This document shows positions 31,778 to 39,077 of a DNA stretch of 64,000 nt, one piece after another; the first letter of the stretch is position 1; each line of letters opens with the position of its first letter. This DNA comes from Dyella sp. C11 (GTDB lineage Bacteria > Pseudomonadota > Gammaproteobacteria > Xanthomonadales > Rhodanobacteraceae): positions 1 to 64,000 of the forward strand of contig NZ_QAVX01000008.1 in NCBI RefSeq assembly GCF_003121485.1, written 5' to 3'. A model generated the notes under the pieces. That model ran no database searches and was not told the origin of the DNA. It saw only the letters and a list, made by a program, of their open reading frames with translations. A program made the translations under genes and the position numbers.

Positions 31778-32647
31778 ATGCGTCTCGGCCTCGCTGCCAA
31801 CCAACTGCATCATTCCCACGCCAACGCCGCGTTGTTCCGCTGGCTGCATGCGTGCGAGGTCGGCATTCGCGAACTGGAACTGGGCTTGCATGCCGTAGGA
31901 CGCACGTACGATGCGATCCACCGCGCAGGCTATCTCGATCGCTATCTCCCGCTGCGCCGTTATCCGTATGGCCGCGAAGGCGGACTGATGAAGCTGGTGG
32001 CGGAAATCGTGGGGCTGGGACCGGATCGCACGCTGGATGGCGCCATCTACCTGATGGACCCCGTCGATCCCTCATCCATTTTTCCCGAGGCCATTGCACT
32101 CAAGCGCCAGTGCGTGATCCACGGCAAGCCGTTCATTTCCACGGTGGCCACGGCGCGCGACTGGATCGAGATGGAGCGCATCCATGCCGGTTTTACGCGC
32201 GATCCGGGCGCGGACATCTTTCATGACCTGGAATCCCAGACGCTGGCACTGATTGCCCACGACGCCATGAAGCCGCAAATGCTTGCCTACGCCGCCGAGC
32301 ATTTCGATGTGCTGTCGCGTTTCGCGCATCGCGTGGGCACCGGCACCACGGGCCAGCGACTCAACGAGCTTGCCTGGAGTCGTGGCTGGCCCGCGGACAA
32401 ACCGTGGGTGGAGCGTTACCAGAGCGGCCCGATGGGTGGTGATGCCCAGATTGCGGATCTCGTACTCGAACGTCGCTGCCAGCGCGCCATCTTTTTCGAA
32501 GACCCGCACGTGGCACGCCAGCACGAAGCCGACATCCAGTTGCTGGAGCGCGCCGTCACCACCCGAACGGACGACGCCGTATGCATGACCTCGCCCAAGG
32601 TCGCGGCACGCTGGGCCGCCGCGGCAGTGTTGCGCGTACCGGCCTGA
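31778..32647 (+). CDS. Tandem methylglyoxal-synthase-like protein
   Basis: A 289-residue protein with two domains of the MGS-like fold. The C-terminal one (about 150-289) keeps the methylglyoxal synthase motifs: LIAHD (H161), GTGTTG (187-192), SGPMGGD (D222), FFEDP (D242) and QHEAD (H249, D252), matching E. coli MgsA His19, Asp71, Asp91, His98 and Asp101. The N-terminal one (1-135) shows the same order of strands with GAIYLMDP and VATARDW but lacks the histidines and the GPMGGD loop. MgsA turns dihydroxyacetone phosphate into methylglyoxal. CGGAG nine bases before ATG 31778 sets the start. Activity is inferred. Confidence 0.75.
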   Translation: MRLGLAANQLHHSHANAALFRWLHACEVGIRELELGLHAVGRTYDAIHRAGYLDRYLPLRRYPYGREGGLMKLVAEIVGLGPDRTLDGAIYLMDPVDPSSIFPEAIALKRQCVIHGKPFISTVATARDWIEMERIHAGFTRDPGADIFHDLESQTLALIAHDAMKPQMLAYAAEHFDVLSRFAHRVGTGTTGQRLNELAWSRGWPADKPWVERYQSGPMGGDAQIADLVLERRCQRAIFFEDPHVARQHEADIQLLERAVTTRTDDAVCMTSPKVAARWAAAAVLRVPA

Positions 32648-32711
32648 TCGATGGCGGGTGCATACTGGACACCCTGCGTCGCCTGCGCGATGTCTCCCTG
32701 AGGTCGTTTCC

Positions 32712-33473
32712 ATGTGCGTGATCGCTTTTGCCTGGCAAGCTCATCCGCGCTGGCGCCTGGTGCTCATCGGCAATCGCGATGAATTCCACGAGCGCCCGAG
32801 GTTGCCGCTGGCGCGTTGGGAAACACCGGCCATCATCGCCGGCAAGGACCTGGAAGCCGGTGGCACATGGCTTGGCGTGACGGACACCGGGCGATGCAGC
32901 GTGGTGACGAATGTGCGCGATCCGCGTGATCCGCAACTGGGCCGTTCGCGTGGCCTGTTGTCGCTCGATTACCTGGCGGGCGCCGAAGACGCGGTCGCTC
33001 ATGCGGATCTCTTGCTGCGTACCGCGGCCGACTATCGACCGTTCAACTTGCTGACGTTCGATACCACGCACGCGTTCTACATCGGCAACCGTCCCGACTC
33101 GCGCGCGCAATCCGTCGAGCCCGGCGTGCATGGTCTGTCCAATGCCGATTTCAATACGCCGTGGCCCAAGACGCGGGCACTAATGCGACACATGCAGTCA
33201 TGGATTGATGCGGGACACGACGATGAATTCTCGCCGCTGTTCGCCGCACTGGCCGATCCGCATGGCTATCCGGATGACCAGCTTCCCGACACCGGCGTGG
33301 GCCTGGAACGCGAGCGCTGGCTGTCATCGGCCTTCATTCGCGGCGACCGTTATGGCACGCGCGCCAGCACCGTGGTGGCCATGGGTCACGATGGTCGCGG
33401 TGTCGTAGTGGAACGGCGCTTTGGCCCGAACGGCCATGAGGAAGGCGAAACGGCCATGCCTTTCGGGCGCTAA
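32712..33473 (+). CDS. NRDE family protein (TANGO2-like)
   Basis: A 253-residue protein beginning MCVIAFAW, with Cys2 in the position of an Ntn-type nucleophile, and the NRDE motif at residues 21-24 (GNRDEFHERP). WLGVTDTGRCSVVTNVRDP near residue 58 and GVHGLSN near residue 142 are further family blocks. Eukaryotic TANGO2 has been linked to haem or lipid handling, but the bacterial role is unsettled. It follows the MGS-like gene by 64 bases in the same direction and is followed ten bases later by a REPIN. Confidence 0.88.
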   Translation: MCVIAFAWQAHPRWRLVLIGNRDEFHERPRLPLARWETPAIIAGKDLEAGGTWLGVTDTGRCSVVTNVRDPRDPQLGRSRGLLSLDYLAGAEDAVAHADLLLRTAADYRPFNLLTFDTTHAFYIGNRPDSRAQSVEPGVHGLSNADFNTPWPKTRALMRHMQSWIDAGHDDEFSPLFAALADPHGYPDDQLPDTGVGLERERWLSSAFIRGDRYGTRASTVVAMGHDGRGVVVERRFGPNGHEEGETAMPFGR

Positions 33474-33482
33474 AAAAGTACG

Positions 33483-33557
33483 TGTGGGAGCGCACCCTGT
33501 GCGCGACGCTCTTCATTACCCGCTCGAAAAGCGTCGCGCACAGGGTGCGCTCCCACA
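33483..33557. repeat. REPIN, GTGG/CACCCTG flavour
   Basis: Both arms match the element at 31574 over the GTGGGAGCGCACCCTGTGCG core, with a different 27-bp spacer. It lies between the convergent NRDE and YchJ-type genes. Confidence 0.88.
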
Positions 33558-33571
33558 GTGAAAGACAAGCA

Positions 33572-33994
33572 TCAAGCTTCGGACTGGCCCGGGAACTCGC
33601 CTTCCACGTAAAACCAGTGGCCATCCTCGCGCACGAAGCGGCTGATCTCGTGCATGCGTTGCGCCTTGCCACCGCCATAACGCAGGCGTGCCACGAATTC
33701 CACGATGGCTCGGTCGCCTTCGCTTTCATGCCGCTTCACGGTCAGGCCCAGCCAGGTTGGCGCTGGCTGCTGCGACGTGAGTTTCAGGTGCGCGGGACGC
33801 GTGCTGTGATGCCAGGTGGCCAGCAGGTAAGCCTCGCGCTTGAGCACGTAGGCGCTGTAGCGGGAGCGCATCAGTTCTTCGGCCGTGGCCGCCACGGCCC
33901 CCTCGTGCAGGCGCCCGCAGCAGCGGGCGTAGCCCTCGTTGTTGCCGCAGGGGCAGGGGGTCAGGGTGTCGATGGCTTGTACGTAGGGTCGCAT
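33572..33994 (-). CDS. YchJ-family protein with SEC-C zinc motif
   Basis: A 140-residue protein. The N-terminal [15 protein letters not shown] (residues 13-27) is a SEC-C-like zinc-binding motif; the rest ([20 protein letters not shown], and [14 protein letters not shown] near the end) is the YchJ NTF2-like domain. Function is unknown. The ATG at 33994 places the cysteine motif near the N-terminus as in relatives; the frame extends 14 codons upstream with another possible start. Confidence 0.85.
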   Translation of the reverse strand: MRPYVQAIDTLTPCPCGNNEGYARCCGRLHEGAVAATAEELMRSRYSAYVLKREAYLLATWHHSTRPAHLKLTSQQPAPTWLGLTVKRHESEGDRAIVEFVARLRYGGGKAQRMHEISRFVREDGHWFYVEGEFPGQSEA

Positions 33995-34082
33995 GGCGTG
34001 TCGCGGGCGCGGCCGGGAGCGCCCTCTGGGACGCATCGTGACGCCATCGGGACCAAAATGCCAACGCCGGCAGGCGCAGCAC

Positions 34083-34676
34083 CTAGCGGGTGCGTTGCCA
34101 GATGCGCAGGCGATTGTTGGCCGGCATGGCCACGTCGTCGATCAGGTCGAAACCGGCCACTTCGGCCAGGGCATCCACCGCTTCGGCATCGCGGATGCGC
34201 ATGTGCGTGCCGCGCGCCTGCAGCCATTCGTCGAAGGCGGCATTGCTGTCGCTGGTGTAACGGCCGCCGTAATTGAAGGGGCCATAGATTGCGAGTTTGG
34301 CGTCGTCCGTGGTGACGCCGGCAAGGCGATCGAAGAGTTCTTCCACCTCGTCCCAGCTCATGATGTGCAGCGTGTTGGCGCTGAACACGGCGTCGTACCG
34401 CCGCGAGGGCCACGGTCCGCTCACGTCCAGCGCGAGCGGCTGTGGCGTGTTGGGCAGCGCTGCCTCGTCCAGCCACAGTTGCATGCCGGGAAGGTGTTCT
34501 TCGCGGTCGCTGCACTGCCAGCGCACCTGGGGCAACGCAGCCGCGAAATACACCGCGTGCTGGCCCGTGCCGCTGCCTATTTCCAGCACATCGCGCCGGT
34601 CGGCAAAGTGCGTGCGCAGTACTTCCAGGATCGGCTCCCGATTACGCTCGCACGACGGTGCATTGGGCTTTTCCAC
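34083..34676 (-). CDS. SAM-dependent methyltransferase, DUF938 family
   Basis: A 197-residue class I methyltransferase fold. The SAM site is [15 protein letters not shown] near residue 34, preceded by the DUF938 N-terminus [28 protein letters not shown] and [19 protein letters not shown] are family blocks. Its substrate is unknown. The start is a GTG directly abutting the stop of the upstream small membrane-protein gene. Confidence 0.86.
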   Translation of the reverse strand: MEKPNAPSCERNREPILEVLRTHFADRRDVLEIGSGTGQHAVYFAAALPQVRWQCSDREEHLPGMQLWLDEAALPNTPQPLALDVSGPWPSRRYDAVFSANTLHIMSWDEVEELFDRLAGVTTDDAKLAIYGPFNYGGRYTSDSNAAFDEWLQARGTHMRIRDAEAVDALAEVAGFDLIDDVAMPANNRLRIWQRTR

Positions 34677-34874
34677 TCAGACGGGACGGCCGCGCAGCAC
34701 GCGGGCGGGCAGCATCAGCATGGCGCCGAGAAAGGCGAACACCGCGCTCACGGTGATACCCACAAGACGGAACGGCAGCACCAGCAGCCACACGATGGGA
34801 TAAAGCACCAGCGCAATCAGCGCGAGCGGCCAGCAGAACACCAGCAGCAACAACCAAAGCAGGAAGGCAACCAT
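34677..34874 (-). CDS. Small two-helix membrane protein
   Basis: A 65-residue hydrophobic protein with segments at about 2-31 and 37-56 joined by PFRLVG and ending LPARVLRGRPV. No family recognised. GAGGA eight bases before ATG 34874 supports this start over a longer frame. It is immediately followed by the DUF938 methyltransferase gene. Confidence 0.6.
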   Translation of the reverse strand: MVAFLLWLLLLVFCWPLALIALVLYPIVWLLVLPFRLVGITVSAVFAFLGAMLMLPARVLRGRPV

Positions 34875-34943
34875 GGCCCGATCCTCATGCCGGAAACAAA
34901 GCCACTCTAGCGCAGCCCCTGCCACACGCGTAGATGACTGATT

Positions 34944-35522
34944 TCACCCCATCGGCTGCACGCCGATCAGCCACAGATGCAGCCAGTGCGCGAACACCGC
35001 CCATGCGATCACCCCGGCCACCACCACGATGACATCGCCCTTTACCGTGCCCGCGGGATAGGCCACGCCAGCGGCGCGATCCCGTCGCCGGGAGCTGGCG
35101 AAATCCACGATGGCCCACAGCAGGAATGCACCGAACAGCAGCACGTCGTGCAGCATGCCGGTCGCCAGCAGATGGCCAAACGCCCACACCTTCACGCCGG
35201 CCAGCATGGGATGACCCAGCTTGGCCTTGAGGTGGTTGGCGGGTACATAGGCCGCCGCCACGAGCACGAAGGCCAGCAGCGTGAAAAGCGCGTTGAGATG
35301 ACGCAAGCCCACCGGCGGCACGTAAAGCACCACGGGTTGCTGTCGCGCGAGCCCAAAGCCGACCACGATCAGCACCAGGCCGATGACCGACACCAGCGAG
35401 TAAAGCCCCTTCCAGGCTCCCTCGCCCATGCGCGCGCGTTGCCGCACGCGCCAGTCGTTGGCAAAGATGCGGATGGAATGAACGCCCAGGAACAACACCA
35501 GGCCGAGGATCAACCAAGTCAT
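34944..35522 (-). CDS. NnrU family membrane protein
   Basis: A 192-residue protein of about five or six helices with the NnrU features VLFLGVHSIRI at the N-terminus and LGHPMLAGVKVWAFGHLLA near residue 107. NnrU was named from denitrification loci, but related proteins occur widely without them. No nitrite or nitric oxide reductase genes are in the window, so a nitrogen-oxide role is not supported here. Confidence 0.85.
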   Translation of the reverse strand: MTWLILGLVLFLGVHSIRIFANDWRVRQRARMGEGAWKGLYSLVSVIGLVLIVVGFGLARQQPVVLYVPPVGLRHLNALFTLLAFVLVAAAYVPANHLKAKLGHPMLAGVKVWAFGHLLATGMLHDVLLFGAFLLWAIVDFASSRRRDRAAGVAYPAGTVKGDVIVVVAGVIAWAVFAHWLHLWLIGVQPMG

Positions 35523-35591
35523 GACAAGCGCCTTGATGACATACGTGCATGGATCATGGCGCGTATCGGTGGCCGGCGCATGAGCCGGGGA

Positions 35592-35930
35592 TCACTCTTC
35601 CCTGCAACCGGCACCAAACCATTTGTTGTTCACGGTATCGAGACTGGCATTCATGTCTGCCGCAGAGCAGATCGGGTAGCGCGAATCGCCGTTGCGCTGA
35701 ATGCTCAACTGCCGGTCATGTTCGCGCTGGTTCTGTTGAGCTGCCTTGGCATCGTCGCGGCGATGCGCGGTGGACATCATGCAGTCGGCAAACTTGTCCG
35801 TGCCGGGCTGGTATCCGTAGCTGGCGCAGGTTTGTTCATCGGAGGCGTGTTGCTGTTGTGGCGTGACGGTTTCACAACCGCTGAGGCAGGCACACAGGGA
35901 AAGGCCAATCATCACAGCGGGAAGACGCAT
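35592..35930 (-). CDS. Small lipoprotein of unknown function
   Basis: A 112-residue predicted lipoprotein: signal MRLPAVMIGLSLCACLSGC with lipobox LSGC (Cys19). The mature part contains three more cysteines, a CASYGYQPGTDKFADCM block typical of short Xanthomonadales lipoproteins, and a charged Gln/Arg-rich middle. GGAG eight bases before ATG 35930 fixes the start. No function can be assigned. Confidence 0.72.
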   Translation of the reverse strand: MRLPAVMIGLSLCACLSGCETVTPQQQHASDEQTCASYGYQPGTDKFADCMMSTAHRRDDAKAAQQNQREHDRQLSIQRNGDSRYPICSAADMNASLDTVNNKWFGAGCREE

Positions 35931-36003
35931 GGCTAGTCTCCGGGACGTATGGACGTGTTTATCGTCCATGCGACGTGCCCGGTGCGCAAGTAGCCCATAG
36001 GCT

Positions 36004-36561
36004 CTAAATGGTCGTTCGAACCCGCGCCACCAGGGCAATGGCACCTTCATGCAACACAAGAGGGTTGCGGTCAGGCTGCCACGCGTCGCCTGCCGCCAGC
36101 GTTCCTTGCGGGGTGTCGGCCGTGCCTTGTGCCAGGAAAACCAGCACGGCATCCGCAGGCATGACGGGGCTGCCCGGGCCATCGATCACATCGATATGGC
36201 CGCTTGCCTGTGCACGACGCACCATCAGGTTGAAATCGCGCGTAACGCCGCCGGCCATCGTTACATCCACCTGTGCTTCACCGGCAAAGGCGAACGGTTG
36301 CCGTGGCGTCGTGAGCGAGTGCGTTTGATCGCCATCCAGCGTCATGGTGAAGCCTTCGCCTTCCAGCAACACGATCTGGCGATCGATGCCCGGAAACGTG
36401 GAAAACGGCGCGGCGCTGTTCACGTCAGCAATGCTGATACGCCACATGAAGTGGTTGCCGTCCGCATCGGCAGGAAAGCGCAGCACTTCGCGCGTCACGC
36501 CCATGCCGTTCTTCCACGGCTGGGGTTTCATGTCATCAGCACGGATGATGCGAGCACTCAT
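36004..36561 (-). CDS. HutD/Ves family protein
   Basis: A 185-residue double cupin-like protein. KPQPWKNGMGVTREV near residue 12 and WRISIADVNSAAPFSTFPGIDRQIVLLEG near residue 40 are the HutD/Ves signatures. HutD accompanies histidine-utilisation operons, but no hut genes occur here, so the Ves/HutD label is structural only. The ATG overlaps the dinG stop by four bases, making it the second gene of a dinG operon. Confidence 0.88.
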   Translation of the reverse strand: MSARIIRADDMKPQPWKNGMGVTREVLRFPADADGNHFMWRISIADVNSAAPFSTFPGIDRQIVLLEGEGFTMTLDGDQTHSLTTPRQPFAFAGEAQVDVTMAGGVTRDFNLMVRRAQASGHIDVIDGPGSPVMPADAVLVFLAQGTADTPQGTLAAGDAWQPDRNPLVLHEGAIALVARVRTTI

Positions 36562-38660
36562 GCCACTTTCTCAATGACGCGTGTGAAAGGCGGGAGCGAC
36601 TTGAGCATGCGTTCGCCATAACGCTTGAGCACAACGCGACGATCCAGCAGCACGATGCGGCCACGGTCGGTTTCCGTGCGGATGAGTCGGCCGCAATACT
36701 GCGTGAGCAGGCGCGTGGCTTCCGGCACCGTCACTTCAATGAAGGGATTGCGTCCGCGCGATTCCAGCCACTCGGCATACGTTGCACCCACCGGATCGGT
36801 AGGCACGGCGAAGGGCAACTGCGTGATCACCACTGTTTCGCACAGCTTGCCCGGCAGGTCGAGACCTTCGCCGAAGGAAGCCAGCCCGAACAGCGTGCTG
36901 CCCTTGCCAGCCTCGATATCGGCAACATGCTCGGCGACCAGTTGCGCCTTGCCCAGCGAACCCTGTGCGCGCACCTTGCGCACGTATTGGATGGGCAGCT
37001 TTTGCAGCACGCGGTCCAGCTTCGCGCGCGACGTGAACAGCACCAGGTTGCCGGCATCCCAGTCGAGATGTTCCGCCAGCCAGTCGCAGATTTCCTGCAC
37101 GTGTTCTTCGCGCGCATCGGGCAGCGCGCGCATGGCCGGCACTTCCAGGCGAGCCTGCGCCGCCAGGTCGAAAGGCGACGGCAAACTCAGCGTGACCGAG
37201 TCATCGGGCAAGCCGACGGCATCGGCAAAACCGCGGAAATTGCCGCCCGCACTGAGCGTGGCAGAGGTCATCACCACCGCACTCGCGTTGCCCCACAGCA
37301 CGCTGCGAAGCAGGCCGCCTGCCGAGACAGACGATGCATGACAGACGAGTTGCTGATCGTTGCTCAACGTCACCCAGCGGGCCAACGGCGGCGAATTCTC
37401 GCCATCGGTCGCGGACCACGCGCGCCACGTACGCACCTGGCGATCGATGCGCTCCAGCGCCATGCCAAGTTCGCGCGACAGGGCTTCGTTGGTGGGGCCT
37501 GTCTCGGTCATTTCCAGCACGGCGCGCCGTACGGCGCCGACCCAGCGCTCGATCTCGCCGGTGAACACGTACAGCGCACGTGCGTGTTCCACCCAGGCTT
37601 CCGGCAGCTGACCCAGCGAGCCGCGATACATCGGCTCCTGGTCGTCCGGCGACGGCAGCCAGCCCATGCGGATTTCCTTTTCCAGTTCCTCCAGCGCGTC
37701 GCTGAGTTCCTGCAGTTTCTGGTCGCCCGCATCCAGCGTGGTCTTGCCGATCACTTCCTTGTCGGTCAGCGAATAGGCTGCGTGAATCTGCCGGCCAAGA
37801 CGGCTCAGCTGGCGCGCAGCAGTATTCATGTAGACCTCTGCCGCACCGCGATCGATCGCCTTCGACGGCACGTGATGGCCTTCGTCGAAGATGTACAGCG
37901 TCTCGTCGGGCTTGGGCAGGATCACGCCGCCGAAGCCGTCTTCTTCGCGCGGCATGGTGAGGTCGGCGAGCACCAGATCCTGGTTCGCCACAATGATGTC
38001 GGCATCGCCCACCGCACGGCGGGCGGCAAAGAACGGACACTGCATGAAATGCGCGCACTTGCGGCTGGTGCAACCACCGGCGCTGGTGGTGATCATGGGG
38101 CGCAGCACATCGCTGACCGGTTCGGGCGCGGCATCGATGTCGCCATCCCATTCGCGCCGGTCAAACAGGTCCAGCAGCTTGGACAGCGCCTTCTTGTCGC
38201 GTTCCTGGGGCGGCTTGGTCCACAACGCCAGATCGGCGTCGAACCCCAGGCCCATCTGCGAGGTCTCGTTGAGGCTGTTGCTGGCCATCGCCAGGTTGCG
38301 TGGGCACAGGTAGCGACCGCGGCCTTTGGCCAGCGCCACCTTGGCCTCGGTGCCATTGAGCTTGAGATAAAGCGGGATATCGCGCTGGACCAGCTGCTCC
38401 TGCAAGGCCACCGTGGCCGTGGCGATCAGCAGCTTTTTCTTCTGAGCGCGCGCCACCTCGACACCCGCAATCAGATACGCCATGGATTTGCCGGTGCCCG
38501 TGGGCGCCTCGATCACGGCAGCGCCGCCTTCCAGCGCCAACGCCTTGGCCACCTCGGCAATCATCTTTCCTTGCGACGCACGCGCGCGGAAGCCGGGCAG
38601 GCCGTCCTTGAGGCGCGTGTAAGCGGCGCGGATCGCGTCTTTGGTGGTATCGGTCAGCAT
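36558..38660 (-). CDS. dinG: ATP-dependent DNA helicase DinG
   Basis: A 700-residue superfamily 2 XPD/DinG helicase, 5'-3', used in replication-transcription conflict and R-loop removal. Walker A is APTGTGKS (residues 52-59); the DEAH-box variant is DEGH. Four cysteines, one in YLCPRN and three spaced C-x4-C-x5-C in GCTSRKCAHFMQC, match the DinG 4Fe-4S site. Helicase domain 2 ends with QYCGRLIRTETDRG. ATG 38660 is chosen because the longer frame upstream has no homologous character. It is followed by the HutD/Ves gene through an ATGA overlap. Confidence 0.93.
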   Translation of the reverse strand: MLTDTTKDAIRAAYTRLKDGLPGFRARASQGKMIAEVAKALALEGGAAVIEAPTGTGKSMAYLIAGVEVARAQKKKLLIATATVALQEQLVQRDIPLYLKLNGTEAKVALAKGRGRYLCPRNLAMASNSLNETSQMGLGFDADLALWTKPPQERDKKALSKLLDLFDRREWDGDIDAAPEPVSDVLRPMITTSAGGCTSRKCAHFMQCPFFAARRAVGDADIIVANQDLVLADLTMPREEDGFGGVILPKPDETLYIFDEGHHVPSKAIDRGAAEVYMNTAARQLSRLGRQIHAAYSLTDKEVIGKTTLDAGDQKLQELSDALEELEKEIRMGWLPSPDDQEPMYRGSLGQLPEAWVEHARALYVFTGEIERWVGAVRRAVLEMTETGPTNEALSRELGMALERIDRQVRTWRAWSATDGENSPPLARWVTLSNDQQLVCHASSVSAGGLLRSVLWGNASAVVMTSATLSAGGNFRGFADAVGLPDDSVTLSLPSPFDLAAQARLEVPAMRALPDAREEHVQEICDWLAEHLDWDAGNLVLFTSRAKLDRVLQKLPIQYVRKVRAQGSLGKAQLVAEHVADIEAGKGSTLFGLASFGEGLDLPGKLCETVVITQLPFAVPTDPVGATYAEWLESRGRNPFIEVTVPEATRLLTQYCGRLIRTETDRGRIVLLDRRVVLKRYGERMLKSLPPFTRVIEKVA

Positions 38661-38991
38661 CGGCAAAGGGGCGCGAGAGGTTCGCGTCGAGCGCCCATTC
38701 TCGCATGCCCGCCCCTTGCTTGCTGAACGAGGCGAGCCGGGTGGAATGTCAAGAGAAAAGGAGAAATTACCCCGACAGCCCGCAACCATTGGACGAATCC
38801 GCCGGCCTGATCCCTGGAGCCATCGCGCGCGTCACCGCGGGCCCATACACAGTCCGTGCGTACGTGGGGCGAGGGCTAATTTAAGGATCGGGGATGTCTG
38901 GGGATACGGGACAAGTCTCAAATGGGCGATCGCGTGGAATCAATGTACCTGGTGGATGCTTGAGCGGCTCCATCTCGAAATATTCAGGGTC
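38661..38991. other. Intergenic stretch without recognisable gene
   Basis: This gap upstream of dinG and downstream of the TonB receptor contains no reading frame with coding character, no REP and no RNA I can name. It probably holds the dinG promoter, but no clear hexamer pair is seen. Confidence 0.4.
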
Positions 38992-39018
38992 AAAAAAAGG
39001 GCCAGCAATGCCAGCCCC
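38992..39018 (-). terminator. Rho-independent terminator of the TonB receptor gene
   Basis: On the minus strand GGGCTGGC-ATT-GCTGGCCC forms an eight-pair stem (two G:U) followed by seven T residues, 60 bases after the receptor stop. Confidence 0.8.
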
Positions 39019-39077
39019 CAAAGTTTGTGCCAAAACGCGATGTCTAAAGCTTGCTTCTTGCTGATCGCAGCGGGTCC

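Noticed and set aside
34944-35522. Denitrification locus implied by NnrU
   Set aside because: No nitrite, nitric oxide or nitrous oxide reductase gene is nearby; NnrU-like proteins are widespread.
36004-36561. Histidine-utilisation operon implied by HutD
   Set aside because: No hutH, hutU, hutI or hutG genes are present; the gene is coupled to dinG.
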